From the NCBI RefSeq assembly GCF_018275325.1, contig NZ_JAGVQR010000001.1, positions 2,108,001-2,172,000 of the forward strand: a stretch of 64,000 nucleotides of DNA, written 5' to 3'. Position numbers and translations under genes: made by a program. The notes beneath the pieces were generated by a model. The model was not told where the DNA came from. It worked only from the letters and a program-made list of their open reading frames with translations, and did no database searches. Source of the stretch: Nocardioides palaemonis (GTDB lineage Bacteria; Actinomycetota; Actinomycetes; Propionibacteriales; Nocardioidaceae). The first letter of the stretch is position 1. Each line of letters begins with the position of its first letter. Below, in pieces: positions 27,035-38,462 of this stretch.

Positions 27035-29758
27035 TCAACCGGGGAGCGTGTCCCCCGGCATCGTGGACAGCCGCCGCACGAACCAGTCCGAGCGGGGGTC
27101 CTTGACCGGCTCGACCCGCACGCTCGCACCGAGGACGGTGGCGCCGTCGGCCCCCGCCAGCACGAGCGGGAGCTGGAGCGCCCGGACCTGCGGCAGGTCG
27201 TGCTGCAGCTGGGCGACTTGGCGCACCAGCCGCTCGATCTCCGCGACGTCGACGATCTCGCTGCCGCGGTAGCCGAAGAGCAGGGGCGATGCCTTGATCT
27301 CGCGGACCATGTCCTGCGCGTCGTGGTCGGCCAGCGGCGGGATCCGGTAGGACCGGTCGCCGAGCAGCTCGCTCAGCGGGCCGCCGATGCCGAACGACAG
27401 GACGGGGCCGAAGAGCGGGTCCTCCATCGTCGCGATGGTGACCGGGACCCCGGGCGGCGCGTTGCGCTGGACGACGAACCCGGCGCGTGCCGCGTCGGTG
27501 ATGACCTGGTTGAGCGTCGTCCAGGCGTCCTGCATCTCCTCCGGGGTGTCGATGTTGCGCCACACGTGTGCGAGGTCGGGGCGGTCGCGCAGGTGCTCGG
27601 CGGTCGCCTTGAGGACGACGTCCCAGCCGAGCTGCTCGCCCGCGGCGACCGCCTCGTCGAGGGACTCCACGGCGTAGGTCTCCCACAGGTGGATGCCGTA
27701 CGCGGCCAGCAGCCGGTGCTGCTCGGGGAAGTCGAGCTCGCGGCCCTCGGGGTGCTTCATCAGCAGCTCGTTGACGAGGTGCCGGGCGGCGTCGCGGTCG
27801 TTGACCTCCGCCTCGCCGCCACCGGTCTGTGGCACGCGGACCCACACGGCGTACTCGACGACGCGCGCGAGCGCCCGGACCGCCGCCTCGACCTCGGGGT
27901 AGGACGGCACCGATCCCCGTCCGGCGCTCGAGCCGGCGACGTCCGGCACGCGCAGCAGCTCGGGGACGCCCTCGGTGCCGAGGAAGGTCGACACGATCGG
28001 CTTGTCGGACTGCTCACCGACCGCGGCCAGCACGTTGGCGACGTCCTCGCGGGCGCCGGCGACGTTGAGCGGCGGGATGAAGATCGCGACCACCGAGTCG
28101 ACCTCGGGGTCGTCGATCGCGGCGTCGAGCGCGTCCTCGAAGTCCTCCGCCGTGGCGTCGGCGCCCAGGGCGACCTGCTTGTTGACCACGAGGCCGACCG
28201 AGTTGGCGGCGTCCGCGGCGAGCAGCCCGAGCGCGTCCGAGTTGCCCACGATCGCCACCCGACGCCCGCGCGGCAGCGGCTGGTGCGCCAGCAGCTGGGC
28301 GACGTCGAACATCTCCTCCAGCGACTCGACCTGGATGATCCCGGCCTGGCGGAACATCGCGTCGACGGCCTCGGTGGGCGCCGCGATCTTGCGGACCGCG
28401 TGGCCCATCGGCACGCCCTGGGAGCTGCGCCCGGAGCGGACCGCGACGATCGGCTTGCGCCGGCTCACCCGCCGCGCGATCCGGGAGAACTTGCGCGGGT
28501 TGCCGATCGACTCGAGGTAGAGCAGGACCACCTCGGTGGCGTCGTCCTCCTCCCAGTACTGCAGGAGGTCGTTGCCGGACACGTCGGCGCGGTTGCCGGC
28601 GCTGACGAACGTGGTGAGGCCGAGGCCGCGGTTCTGGACCTTCTCCAGGATCGCCGAGCCCAGCGCGCCGGACTGGCAGAAGAAGCCGGCACGACCGCGC
28701 GGGGGCATCACCGACGACAGCGAGGCGTTGAGCGAGACCTCGGGGTCGGTGTTGATGATGCCGAGCGCGTTGGGGCCGATCAGCCGCAGGCCGTAGGAGC
28801 GCGACAGCCCGACCAGCCGGCGCTGGCGCTGGCGGCCCTCCTCGCCGGTCTCGGCGAACCCCGAGGAGATCACCACCAGCCCGTGGACGCCCTTCGCGGC
28901 GCAGTCGAGCACGACGTCCTGCACTGCCTCGGCCGGCACGGCGACGACCGCGACGTCGACCTCGCCGGGGATCTCCCCCACCGACTTCCACGCCGGCATG
29001 CCGGCGACGGAGTCCGCGCTCGGGTTGACCACGTGGATGCGGCCGGAGAAGTTGCCGAGCACGAGGTGGCGCACGAGGGCGCGGCCGATCGTGTCCTGGC
29101 GGCGGCTCGCGCCGATGATCGCGACCGACTTCGGCGAGAAGAACCGCTCGATGGACGCCTGCTCCGCACGGTGCTCGCGCTGCTCCATCACGCCGATCGC
29201 GGTCTCGGTCGGGTCGATGCGGAAGACCAGCTCCATCACGCCGTCCTCGAAGGCGCTCTTCACCTGGTAGCCGGCGTCCTTGAAGGTGTGGATCATCGCC
29301 TGGTTGTCCGGCAGCACCTCGGCGACGAACTCCTCGACGCCGCGCTCGCGCCCCGCCTGGGCGAGGTGCTCGAGCAGGAGCTGGCCGATCCCGCGCCCCT
29401 GGTGCTTGTCCTCGACGAGGAACGCCACCTCGGCGTAGCCGGGGCGGATGGTGTCGTAGCGACCGACGGCGATCATCTTCCCCGCGACCAGCAGGATCAG
29501 CGCCACCCGGTCGCGATGGTCGACGCGGGTGAAGCGGTCGAGGTCGCGCTCGGAGAGCTCGGGCATCGGCGAGAAGAACCGGTAGTACTTCGACTGGTCC
29601 GAGACGCGCGCGTAGAACTCGACGAGCAGCGCCCGGTCCTCGGGCTGCATCGGGCGGATGTGCGCCGTACGGCCGTCGCGCAGCAGGACGTCGGCCTCCC
29701 AGTGCCGTGGCGGCGCCGTCGTACCCGGCTCGTCGGTCGTCGCGTCCACGTCGCTCAC
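27035..29758 (-). CDS. GNAT acetyltransferase fused to ADP-forming acyl-CoA synthetase-like protein
   Basis: 907 residues. The N-terminal GNAT domain (about 20-185) has '[20 protein letters not shown]' as acetyl-CoA motif. It is followed by CoA_binding ('[20 protein letters not shown]'), Succ_CoA_lig-like and ATP-grasp ('[17 protein letters not shown]') domains. The order GNAT-then-synthetase is that of Streptomyces PatA, which acetylates acyl-CoA synthetases; Salmonella Pat has the reverse order. A His survives in '[12 protein letters not shown]', but not in the usual SHTGA context, so synthetase activity is uncertain. Start GTG, apparently leaderless. Confidence 0.93.
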   Translation of the reverse strand: MSDVDATTDEPGTTAPPRHWEADVLLRDGRTAHIRPMQPEDRALLVEFYARVSDQSKYYRFFSPMPELSERDLDRFTRVDHRDRVALILLVAGKMIAVGRYDTIRPGYAEVAFLVEDKHQGRGIGQLLLEHLAQAGRERGVEEFVAEVLPDNQAMIHTFKDAGYQVKSAFEDGVMELVFRIDPTETAIGVMEQREHRAEQASIERFFSPKSVAIIGASRRQDTIGRALVRHLVLGNFSGRIHVVNPSADSVAGMPAWKSVGEIPGEVDVAVVAVPAEAVQDVVLDCAAKGVHGLVVISSGFAETGEEGRQRQRRLVGLSRSYGLRLIGPNALGIINTDPEVSLNASLSSVMPPRGRAGFFCQSGALGSAILEKVQNRGLGLTTFVSAGNRADVSGNDLLQYWEEDDATEVVLLYLESIGNPRKFSRIARRVSRRKPIVAVRSGRSSQGVPMGHAVRKIAAPTEAVDAMFRQAGIIQVESLEEMFDVAQLLAHQPLPRGRRVAIVGNSDALGLLAADAANSVGLVVNKQVALGADATAEDFEDALDAAIDDPEVDSVVAIFIPPLNVAGAREDVANVLAAVGEQSDKPIVSTFLGTEGVPELLRVPDVAGSSAGRGSVPSYPEVEAAVRALARVVEYAVWVRVPQTGGGEAEVNDRDAARHLVNELLMKHPEGRELDFPEQHRLLAAYGIHLWETYAVESLDEAVAAGEQLGWDVVLKATAEHLRDRPDLAHVWRNIDTPEEMQDAWTTLNQVITDAARAGFVVQRNAPPGVPVTIATMEDPLFGPVLSFGIGGPLSELLGDRSYRIPPLADHDAQDMVREIKASPLLFGYRGSEIVDVAEIERLVRQVAQLQHDLPQVRALQLPLVLAGADGATVLGASVRVEPVKDPRSDWFVRRLSTMPGDTLPG

Positions 29759-29764
29759 ACCGGC

Positions 29765-29770
29765 AATCTA
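29765..29770 (-). promoter_or_regulatory. Leaderless -10 box (TAGATT)
   Basis: The box ends six bases before the GTG of the GNAT/acyl-CoA synthetase gene. The hexamer is identical to the dut box. Confidence 0.55.
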
Positions 29771-29822
29771 TCGGTGATACCCCGCCCGGCGTGCCCCTGT
29801 CGGCGGACGCGCCCCGACCGGG

Positions 29823-29828
29823 GACAAT
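29823..29828 (+). promoter_or_regulatory. Possible leaderless -10 box of parC (GACAAT)
   Basis: The box ends seven bases before the ATG at 29836. Its first base deviates from TANNNT. Confidence 0.4.
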
Positions 29829-29835
29829 GGCCGGC

Positions 29836-32334
29836 ATGGCACGACGTACGACGAAGCAGCCCCTCCCGGACGACTTCGAGGAGCACATCCTCGACACCGA
29901 CATCCGCGACGAGATGCAGACGTCGTTCCTGGAGTACGCCTACTCCGTCATCTACTCCCGCGCGCTCCCCGACGCCCGCGACGGCCTCAAGCCCGTCCAG
30001 CGCCGGATCCTCTACACGATGGACGACATGTCGCTGCGGCCCGACCGCGGCCACGTCAAGAGCGCCCGCGTCGTCGGCGAGGTGATGGGCCGGCTGCACC
30101 CGCACGGCGACGTCGCGATCTACGACGCCCTCGTCCGGATGGCGCAGCCGTGGTCGATGCGGCTGCGCACCGTCGACGGGCACGGCAACTTCGGCTCGCC
30201 CGACGACTCCCCCGCCGCGATGCGCTACACCGAGTGCCGGATGGCGCCCGCCGCGGTCGCGATGACCGCCTCCATCGACGAGGACACCGTCGACTTCAAG
30301 CCCAACTACGACTCGCGCGAGATGGAGCCGGTCGTGCTGCCGGCCGCGATCCCGCACCTGCTCGTCAACGGCTCGGCCGGCATCGCGGTCGGCATGGCCA
30401 CCAACATCGCGCCGCACAACCTGGTCGAGGTCGTCCAGGCGCTCAAGCACCTGATCACCCACCCCAAGGCATCGCTCGACGACCTGATGCGGTTCGTCCC
30501 CGGTCCCGACCTGCCCACAGGGGGAAAGATCGTCGGGCTCGACGGGATCCGCGACGCCTACGAGTCCGGGCGCGGCACCTTCAAGATGCGGGCCACGGCC
30601 CGGGTCGAGTCGGTCACCGCCCGCCGCAAGGGGATCGTCGTCACCGAGCTGCCCTACGGCGTCGGCACCGAGCGGGTGATGGAGCAGATCAAGAAGCTGG
30701 TCCTGGCCAAGAAGCTGCAGGGCATCGCCGACATCAAGGACCTCAGCGACCGCGACCACGGCCTGCGCCTGGTGATCGAGGTGAAGAACGGCTTCGTCCC
30801 TGAGGCGCTGCTCGAGCAGCTCTACCGCCAGACCGCGATGGAGGACTCGTTCGGCATCAACGCGGTCGCGCTCGTCGACGGCCAGCCCCGCACGCTCGGC
30901 CTCAAGCAGCTGCTCGAGGTCTTCCTCGGCCACCGCTTCGACGTGGTGCGGCGGCGCTCGGTCTTCCGGCGCACGAAGGCCGCCGACCGGCTCCACCTCG
31001 TCGACGGCCTCCTCATCGCGATCCTCGACATCGACGAGGTCATCCAGGTGATCCGCTCCTCCGACAACGCCGCCGCGGCCAAGGAGCGCCTGATCCAGGT
31101 CTTCGAGCTCTCCGAGGTCCAGGCCGACTACATCCTCGACATGCCGCTGCGCCGGCTCACGAAGTTCTCCAAGCTCGAGCTCGACAAGGAGAAGGCCGAG
31201 CTCGAGCGCACCATCGAGCACCTCGACGCGATCCTCGCCGACGAGAAGCTGCTGCGGAAGGTCGTCTCCGACGAGCTCGGCGACGTCGCCAAGGAGCACG
31301 GCACCCCGCGCCGGACCGTGCTGCTCGGCGCCGCGCCGGCGGTCTCGGCCGCCGCGACGGCCGTCGAGGTGTCCGACGACCCGTGCTTCGTGCTGCTCTC
31401 CTCGACCGGCCTGCTCGCCCGTACGCGCGACACGTCCGCGCTGGGCTCGGGCGGCGACCGGGCCAACCACGACGTCGTCGTGTCCGCGGTGCTGACCTCC
31501 CGGCGCGGCGAGGTCGGGCTGCTCACCAACCGCGGCCGGCTGGTGAAGGTGGCCGTCCTCGACATCGGCGCCGAGCTGCCCGCCACCGCCAACGACCCGA
31601 ACGTCGCCGGTGGTGTCCCGCTGACCGAGCTGGTCTCGCTGGAGGCCGGCGAGCGGGTCCTCGCCCTCACCACCCTCGCCAGCGACGGCTGGGGCCTCGC
31701 GCTCGGCACCCGCGACGGCGTCGTCAAGCGGGTCAACCCCGAGGTGCTCAACCGCGACGACTGGGAGGTCATCGGGCTCAAGGACGGCGACGAGGTGGTG
31801 GGCGCCGTCGAGCTGCGCACCGGCGACGAGGAGCTCTGCTTCATCTCCACCGACGCCCAGCTGCTGCACTTCCCCGCCTCGGGCGTACGCCCCCAGGGAC
31901 GCTCGGGCGGCGGCATGGCGGGCATCAAGCTCGGCCTCGGGCAGCGGGTCGCGTTCTTCGGCGCCTTCGACCCCGCCGACGCGGTCGTGGTGACGGCCTC
32001 GGGCTCCTCGACCGCGCTGGAGGGCACCGAGCCGGGGGCGGTCAAGGTGACGCCGTTCAGCGAGTACCCCGGCAAGGGCCGCGCCACCGGCGGCGTGCGC
32101 AGCCACCGCTTCCTCAAGGGCGAGGACGTCCTCGTCACCGCCTGGGCGGGCCCCGGGCCCGCCCGCGCGGCGGCGGCCAGCGGGGCGCCGGTCGAGCTGC
32201 CGGCGGCCACCGGCAAGCGCGACGGCTCGGGCGTGCCGGCCCCGCAGCCGATCGCCGCGGTCGCCCCGCCCGCGGCCAGCCAGGTCGACGCCGACGCGTC
32301 GGAGCCGCCGGCGACCGCGCCTGTGGAAGGCTGA
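29836..32334 (+). CDS. parC: DNA topoisomerase IV subunit A
   Basis: 832 residues. Type IIA topoisomerase breakage subunit: catalytic Tyr131 in '[10 protein letters not shown]', coiled-coil gate and a six-bladed C-terminal domain. The GyrA-box QRRGGKG is absent, so ParC is preferred over GyrA. parE is in the window on the other strand, 5.5 kb away, with the 3' ends of parC and parE facing each other. The position equal to E. coli GyrA Ser83 is Val93 ('[10 protein letters not shown]'). A Pro/Ala-rich tail ends the protein. ATG 29836 is preferred to ATG 29827 for the spacing to the -10 box. Confidence 0.93.
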   Translation: MARRTTKQPLPDDFEEHILDTDIRDEMQTSFLEYAYSVIYSRALPDARDGLKPVQRRILYTMDDMSLRPDRGHVKSARVVGEVMGRLHPHGDVAIYDALVRMAQPWSMRLRTVDGHGNFGSPDDSPAAMRYTECRMAPAAVAMTASIDEDTVDFKPNYDSREMEPVVLPAAIPHLLVNGSAGIAVGMATNIAPHNLVEVVQALKHLITHPKASLDDLMRFVPGPDLPTGGKIVGLDGIRDAYESGRGTFKMRATARVESVTARRKGIVVTELPYGVGTERVMEQIKKLVLAKKLQGIADIKDLSDRDHGLRLVIEVKNGFVPEALLEQLYRQTAMEDSFGINAVALVDGQPRTLGLKQLLEVFLGHRFDVVRRRSVFRRTKAADRLHLVDGLLIAILDIDEVIQVIRSSDNAAAAKERLIQVFELSEVQADYILDMPLRRLTKFSKLELDKEKAELERTIEHLDAILADEKLLRKVVSDELGDVAKEHGTPRRTVLLGAAPAVSAAATAVEVSDDPCFVLLSSTGLLARTRDTSALGSGGDRANHDVVVSAVLTSRRGEVGLLTNRGRLVKVAVLDIGAELPATANDPNVAGGVPLTELVSLEAGERVLALTTLASDGWGLALGTRDGVVKRVNPEVLNRDDWEVIGLKDGDEVVGAVELRTGDEELCFISTDAQLLHFPASGVRPQGRSGGGMAGIKLGLGQRVAFFGAFDPADAVVVTASGSSTALEGTEPGAVKVTPFSEYPGKGRATGGVRSHRFLKGEDVLVTAWAGPGPARAAAASGAPVELPAATGKRDGSGVPAPQPIAAVAPPAASQVDADASEPPATAPVEG

Positions 32335-32338
32335 GCGC

Positions 32339-33058
32339 ATGCGTGCTCCCCTCACCGGACGAACCCGTCTCACCGCGACGGCCACGGCCGTCCTCCTGGC
32401 CCTGCCGACCCTCGCCGCCTGCTCGGGCGACGACTCCCAGGCCGCCGACGGCACGTCGCCCGAGGAGGTCCTGTCCGAGGCCTCCACCAAGCTCGCCCGG
32501 ACCAGCGGCGTCGACCTCACGCTGTCGACGCCCGCCCTGCCGGACGGCGTCGCGGGGATCAAGGAGGCCGCCGGCACGGTGACCGACGCGCCCGCCTTCG
32601 AGGGCACGATCACCGTGGTCTTCGCCGGGCAGACCGTCGACGTCCCCGTGGTCTCGGTCGACGACACGGTCTACGCACAGCTCCCGTTCACACCGGGGTG
32701 GAACAAGGTCAACCCCAAGGAGTACGGCGCCCCTGACCCGTCGGGCCTCGTCGGCCAGGACGGGTTCGCCGGCCTGCTCAACCTCACCGACTCCCCCGAG
32801 GCGGGCGAGAGCGTGCGCGGCGGCGCGGACAACAAGGAGGTGCTCACCACCTACTCCGGCACCCTCCCCGGCGACGCGATGGACGCCGTGATCCCGTCGG
32901 CCTCCGGTGACTCCTTCGACGCCGAGTGGCAGGTGAGCGACGACGGCGAGCTGCGCAAGGCGACGCTCACCGGGGTGTTCTACCCCCACACCGACCCGAT
33001 GACCTACACCGTCGAGTTCGCCGACTACGGCACGGAGAAGGACATCACCGCGCCGTGA
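32339..33058 (+). CDS. lprG: LppX_LprAFG lipoprotein (LprG-like)
   Basis: 239 residues. Signal peptide with lipobox 'LPTLAACSG' (Cys28). The mature domain has 'LARTSGVDLTLSTP' and 'FTPGWNKVNPKEYGAPDPSG', the LppX/LprG fold with a hydrophobic pocket that carries triacylated lipids. It is coupled to the P55-like MFS gene (GTGA overlap), the classic lprG-p55 pair. It starts four bases after parC, so it could be read from the parC promoter. Its ribosome-binding site GGAAGG overlaps a CCTGTGGA octamer. Confidence 0.88.
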   Translation: MRAPLTGRTRLTATATAVLLALPTLAACSGDDSQAADGTSPEEVLSEASTKLARTSGVDLTLSTPALPDGVAGIKEAAGTVTDAPAFEGTITVVFAGQTVDVPVVSVDDTVYAQLPFTPGWNKVNPKEYGAPDPSGLVGQDGFAGLLNLTDSPEAGESVRGGADNKEVLTTYSGTLPGDAMDAVIPSASGDSFDAEWQVSDDGELRKATLTGVFYPHTDPMTYTVEFADYGTEKDITAP

Positions 33059-34899
33059 GCCGGCCCTCGGAGCCGTCCACGGACACGGTGCCGCGCAGCT
33101 CGCGGCTCCTGCTCGCGATCGCCGCGGTCGCCGTCGCGTTCGCCGCGGCGGACACCTACGTGGTGGTCCTCGCGCTGCCCGACATGATGACCGGCGTCGG
33201 GATCCCGATCGACCAGCTCCAGCGCGCCGCCCCGATCGTCAGCGGCTTCCTGCTCGGCTACGTCGCGATGCTCCCGCTGATCGGGCGCATCGCCGACCTG
33301 CGCGGACGCGTCCCGGTGCTCGTCATGGCGCTGGTCCTGTTCGCGCTCGGGTCGCTGGTGACGACGCTCGCCTACGACATGCCCAGCATCGTCGCCGGAC
33401 GCTTCCTGCAGGGCGTCGGCGGCGGCGGACTGGTCCCCGCGACGCTCGCGCTCGTCGCGGACCTCTACCCCGTCGACCGCCGCGGCGTCCCGCTCGGTGT
33501 GGTGTCGGCGGTCCAGGAGGTCGGGTCGGTCCTGGGGCCGCTGTTCGGCGCGCTCGTCCTGGCGGTCGCCGACTGGCGGGCGATCTTCGCGGTCAACCTC
33601 GCGGTCGGCCTGGTCCTCGCCGCCGCGGTCCGCGCGCTGGCCCGCTCCTCGGTGGTCGAGGCGCGAGCCGATACCTCGGTGGTTGAGGTGCGAGCCGATA
33701 CCTCGGTGGTTGAGGTGCGAGCGGAGCGAGCCTCGAAACCCCGCCCCGACCTCGTCGGCCTCCTCCTCGTCGTGCTCACCCTCGTCGCGGGCGGCGTCGT
33801 CTTCCTGCGCCCGCCGGCGCTGATGCGCGACCTGACGTGGGGGCAGCTCTTCATCCCGTTCGCCGGCGACGGCCGCTGGCTGACTCCCGCGGGCACGGCG
33901 GCGGTCGCGGCGCTCGCCCTCCTGCTCGCGTGGTCGTGGTTCGCCCCTCGCCCGCTGCTCGACCTGCGCGGCTGGGTGCGGGTGCTGCTCGAGGCCGACC
34001 TCGTCGGGGCGCTGCTGCTGGCCCTGGCGCTCGGCGGGGTGATCCTCGCGTTCGCCACCGCTGACCCCAAGGTCGAGGTCTTCTCCCCGCGCGGCCGCTG
34101 GTACCTCCTCGGCGCGCTCGTCGCCACCGCCGCCTTCGTCTGGCACGTACGCCGCGCGGCCGCGCCGCTGGTGCCCCGCGGCGCGCTGCGGCGTACGCCC
34201 GCGTGGGGGGCGCTGCTCGTCAGCTTCTTCGTCGGCGCGGCGCTGATCGCGGCGCTCATCGACATCCCGCTCTTCGCCCGCACCACGGTCTACCCCGACG
34301 ACCAGCTCCCGGCGGCGCTGGTGCTGGTCCGGTTCCTCCTCGCGCTGCCGGTGGGCGCGGTCGCCGGCGGCTACCTGATCCGCAGCGTCGCGCCGGGCGT
34401 CGTCACGGCCGGTGGCATGCTGCTCGCCGCCGCCGGCTTCGTGCTGATGACCCGGTGGGGGCTCACGACCATCGAGGAGCCGGTCGCCAACGTGGCGCTG
34501 GTCGTCGGCGGCCTCGGCTTCGGCCTCGCGCTCGCACCGGTCAACGCCGCGCTCCTCGCCTTCACCGACGACGACGTCCACGGCGTCGCCAGTGCCTTCG
34601 TCGTCGTCGCCCGGATGGTCGGCATGCTGGTCGGGATCTCTGCCCTCACCACGATCGGGCTGCGGCGCTACTACTCCGAGCAGCAGGCGATCCCCCCGGT
34701 CCAGGACGTGTGTGACGGGAAGAGCCGGTGCACGGCGTTCTCCGACCTGCTCCGCGTCGCCGGCATCGCCCAGGAGCACGCCGTGTTCTGGGGCGCGGCC
34801 GGGTGCGCGGTGGTGGCGGCGGTGCTGGCGCTCGTGCTGTTCCGCGAGGTCCGGCCCACCCGGCTCAGCACCCGGGACCTCTTCGCCTCCGGTGGCTGA
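33055..34899 (+). CDS. MFS transporter, P55-like lipid exporter
   Basis: 614 residues, 14 membrane segments (DHA2 type). Signature 'GYVAMLPLIGRIADLRGRVP' (motif A), 'GRFLQGVGGGGLVPATLALV' and 'VVSAVQEVGSVLGPLFGA' (motif C). In mycobacteria P55 with LprG moves triacylglycerides toward the cell surface and gives drug tolerance. The loop after the sixth segment contains an inserted repeat 'SVVEVRADT' (three units, about 199-229). The protein is longer than the roughly 520 residues I recall for P55. GTG start, coupled to lprG. Confidence 0.88.
   Translation: MSRPSEPSTDTVPRSSRLLLAIAAVAVAFAAADTYVVVLALPDMMTGVGIPIDQLQRAAPIVSGFLLGYVAMLPLIGRIADLRGRVPVLVMALVLFALGSLVTTLAYDMPSIVAGRFLQGVGGGGLVPATLALVADLYPVDRRGVPLGVVSAVQEVGSVLGPLFGALVLAVADWRAIFAVNLAVGLVLAAAVRALARSSVVEARADTSVVEVRADTSVVEVRAERASKPRPDLVGLLLVVLTLVAGGVVFLRPPALMRDLTWGQLFIPFAGDGRWLTPAGTAAVAALALLLAWSWFAPRPLLDLRGWVRVLLEADLVGALLLALALGGVILAFATADPKVEVFSPRGRWYLLGALVATAAFVWHVRRAAAPLVPRGALRRTPAWGALLVSFFVGAALIAALIDIPLFARTTVYPDDQLPAALVLVRFLLALPVGAVAGGYLIRSVAPGVVTAGGMLLAAAGFVLMTRWGLTTIEEPVANVALVVGGLGFGLALAPVNAALLAFTDDDVHGVASAFVVVARMVGMLVGISALTTIGLRRYYSEQQAIPPVQDVCDGKSRCTAFSDLLRVAGIAQEHAVFWGAAGCAVVAAVLALVLFREVRPTRLSTRDLFASGG
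33647..33740 (+). repeat. In-frame 27-bp tandem repeat ending in a dispersed short repeat
   Basis: Units at 33647-33673 and 33674-33700 (27 bp each) and a longer 33701-33740 unit. All begin CCTCGGTGGTTGAGGTGCGA or a close variant. The last unit runs on to 'gcctcgaaacc', the full dispersed element. Unit length is a multiple of three, so the transporter frame stays open and the peptide SVVEVRADT is repeated. Confidence 0.9.
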
Positions 34900-34906
34900 C
34901 GGGCGC

Positions 34907-34912
34907 TAGCCT
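34907..34912 (+). promoter_or_regulatory. Leaderless -10 box (TAGCCT)
   Basis: The box ends seven bases before the GTG of the carbonic anhydrase gene. Confidence 0.55.
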
Positions 34913-34919
34913 GCGGGTC

Positions 34920-35426
34920 GTGGCTGACTCCTCGCACGACTTCGACGACCTGCTCGACGCCAACCGCGCCTTCGCCGACGCCTTCGACCTCGGCGGGTTC
35001 GACGGCAAGGCCCACGCCGGGATCGGCCTGATCACCTGCATGGACTCGCGCATCGACCCACTGCGCATGCTGGGGCTCAAGCAGGGTGACGCCAAGATCT
35101 TCCGCAACCCCGGTGCGCGGGTCACGCCGCAGGCGCTCGAGGCGCTGGTGCTCGGCGTCCACCTGCTCAACGTCCAGCGGATCCTCGTGGTCCCGCACAC
35201 CCGCTGCGCGATGGCCTCGGCCAGCGAGCAGGAGCTGCGGGTCAAGGTCGGCGAGTCAGCGGGCGTCGACGCCAGCTGGGCGTCCTTCGGGGTGGTCACC
35301 GACCAGCTCGACCAGCTGCGCCAGGACGTCGCCAAGGTCCGCACCCACCCGCTGATCGGCGACCGTGCCAAGGTCGGCGGCTTCCTCTACGACGTCGACT
35401 CCGGGCTGCTCACCCAGCACGTCTGA
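34920..35426 (+). CDS. Beta-class carbonic anhydrase
   Basis: 168 residues. Zinc ligands Cys40 ('ITCMDSRIDP', with Asp42-Arg44 dyad), His93 and Cys96 ('VVPHTRCAM') are present. 'IFRNPGARVT' is the usual core strand. It hydrates CO2 to bicarbonate in the cytoplasm. It is a short member of the family, without long N-terminal helices. GTG start, leaderless by pattern. It ends just before the complex inverted repeat at 35446. Confidence 0.92.
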   Translation: MADSSHDFDDLLDANRAFADAFDLGGFDGKAHAGIGLITCMDSRIDPLRMLGLKQGDAKIFRNPGARVTPQALEALVLGVHLLNVQRILVVPHTRCAMASASEQELRVKVGESAGVDASWASFGVVTDQLDQLRQDVAKVRTHPLIGDRAKVGGFLYDVDSGLLTQHV

Positions 35427-35445
35427 GCGCGGGGCTGAGACGCCT

Positions 35446-35526
35446 TTCAGCGATCCCCGGCCGACCGGGGATCGCTGAACATGTCAGGGCGTGCACGGCC
35501 TGACAAGTTCAGGAAGGGCCTGACAA
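35446..35526. repeat. Composite double-hairpin repeat, copy 1
   Basis: First hairpin: TTCAGCGATCCCCGG (35446-35460) and its exact complement (35465-35479), four-base loop. Second hairpin: GAACATGTCAGG (35477-35488) and CCTGACAAGTTC (35499-35510), one mismatch, around GTGCAC. A trailing 'gcctgac' ends the shared part. A near-identical element is at 52191-52270. Confidence 0.92.
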
Positions 35527-35712
35527 CCCCTGGCGTCCGCCCGTGCCCCGACCCTCGGCCTGCATCTGCGCGATGCGCTGGTCGGTCCGGTCGATCCGGT
35601 ACGCGTCGAGCGTCCCGTGGCGCACGCCGAGCCGGATGATCCAGTAGACGACGAGCGCAGCGAGCGCCCAGAGCACGAGCAACAGGAGCAGCGGCACCGC
35701 GGATTCCAGCAT
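35509..35712 (-). CDS. Small single-span membrane protein
   Basis: 67 residues. 'AVPLLLLLVLWALAALVVYW' is a membrane segment close to the N-terminus, followed by a basic cytoplasmic tail ('RHGTLDAYRIDRTDQRIAQM'). I do not recognise a family. Its stop codon (35509-35511) lies in the arm of the composite repeat, so the last residues may be repeat-derived. TAGCCT six bases before the ATG supports a leaderless start and a real gene. It is downstream of parE on the same strand. Confidence 0.65.
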   Translation of the reverse strand: MLESAVPLLLLLVLWALAALVVYWIIRLGVRHGTLDAYRIDRTDQRIAQMQAEGRGTGGRQGLSGPS

Positions 35713-35718
35713 GCGAGC

Positions 35719-35724
35719 AGGCTA
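35719..35724 (-). promoter_or_regulatory. Leaderless -10 box (TAGCCT)
   Basis: The box ends six bases before the ATG of the 67-residue membrane protein. Confidence 0.5.
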
Positions 35725-35752
35725 GCGGCATCGGGTGGCCCCGGCGCGGACC

Positions 35753-37825
<2,073 letters not shown>

Positions 37826-38134
37826 GGACGTCCTGTCGTGCTCGGGTGGATCTCGGAACGCCCCGACACTACCCGCGACACGCCGTCGCGCCGCGCAGGC
37901 ACGCCTGCAGGCCCGCCTGCAGGGGCGTGGGGGCCGACACCCACCCGGTCTAGCCTGGACGTCCGGACGTTGGTCCCTCGTCCACAACATCCGGTACACG
38001 CTTGCGGACAACGCCCACGTCGGACGACGTGGCGTGATTCACTGGAAGACAGCACGACACGAGGGCGCCAGCGGGGAATCTTTGTCCCACTGGCTACGTT
38101 GGGCCAGACACCGATGAACAGAAATGAGGCTGAC
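37826..38134. other. Divergent regulatory region parE / DUF7455
   Basis: No gene is supported here. It contains a tandem CGCCTGCAGG-type repeat with internal CCTGCAGG palindromes (about 37907-37923). A TAGCCT at 37951-37956 and a TACGTT at 38095-38100 could be -10 boxes toward the plus strand. Confidence 0.4.
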
Positions 38135-38359
38135 GTGACCACTGCCACCGCACCCACCCAGGCCGTCCTCACGGCCGGTGACCGCTGCGACCGCTGCGGC
38201 GCCCAGGCCTACCTCCGGGTGGAGCTCCAGACCGGCGGCGAGCTGCTGTTCTGCGCCCACCACGCCCGCGAGCACGGCGAGAAGCTGCGCGAGGTCGCAG
38301 CCACCGTCCACGACGAGACGCACAAGCTCGAGACCCCGGCCGCGGGCAGCGAGGCCTGA
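38135..38359 (+). CDS. DUF7455 small zinc-binding protein
   Basis: 74 residues: 'LTAGDRCDRCGAQAYLRVEL' and 'GGELLFCAHHAREHGEKL' give a CxxC...CxxH metal site. This matches a small actinobacterial family (DUF7455) next to parE and the principal sigma factor in Streptomyces, from memory. Function is unknown. GTG 38135 is preferred over an in-frame ATG at 38114 because TGAGG precedes it at good spacing and family members begin near there. Confidence 0.85.
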   Translation: MTTATAPTQAVLTAGDRCDRCGAQAYLRVELQTGGELLFCAHHAREHGEKLREVAATVHDETHKLETPAAGSEA

Positions 38360-38383
38360 ACCGGCACCGCCACACCGACTCCC

Positions 38384-38418
38384 AGCACGACCCCGGACAC
38401 GCTCTCCGGGGTCGTGCT
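38384..38418 (+). terminator. Hairpin terminator after DUF7455 gene
   Basis: 13-bp perfect arms AGCACGACCCCGG and complement, nine-base loop, 24 bases past the stop codon. Confidence 0.8.
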
Positions 38419-38462
38419 GCGTCCGGGCCCGGTTCGGGCCGTCGGTCTGGGAGGCTGGCCCG

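Noticed and set aside
27029..27044. CCCCGG/CCGGGG stem as terminator
   Set aside because: Only six base pairs, and it overlaps the coding end of the GNAT/synthetase gene; too weak in this GC content to call.
35446..35526. Composite hairpin as a plain transcription terminator
   Set aside because: A second near-identical 80-bp copy at 52191 with shared non-stem sequence shows it is a repeat; it may still terminate transcription.
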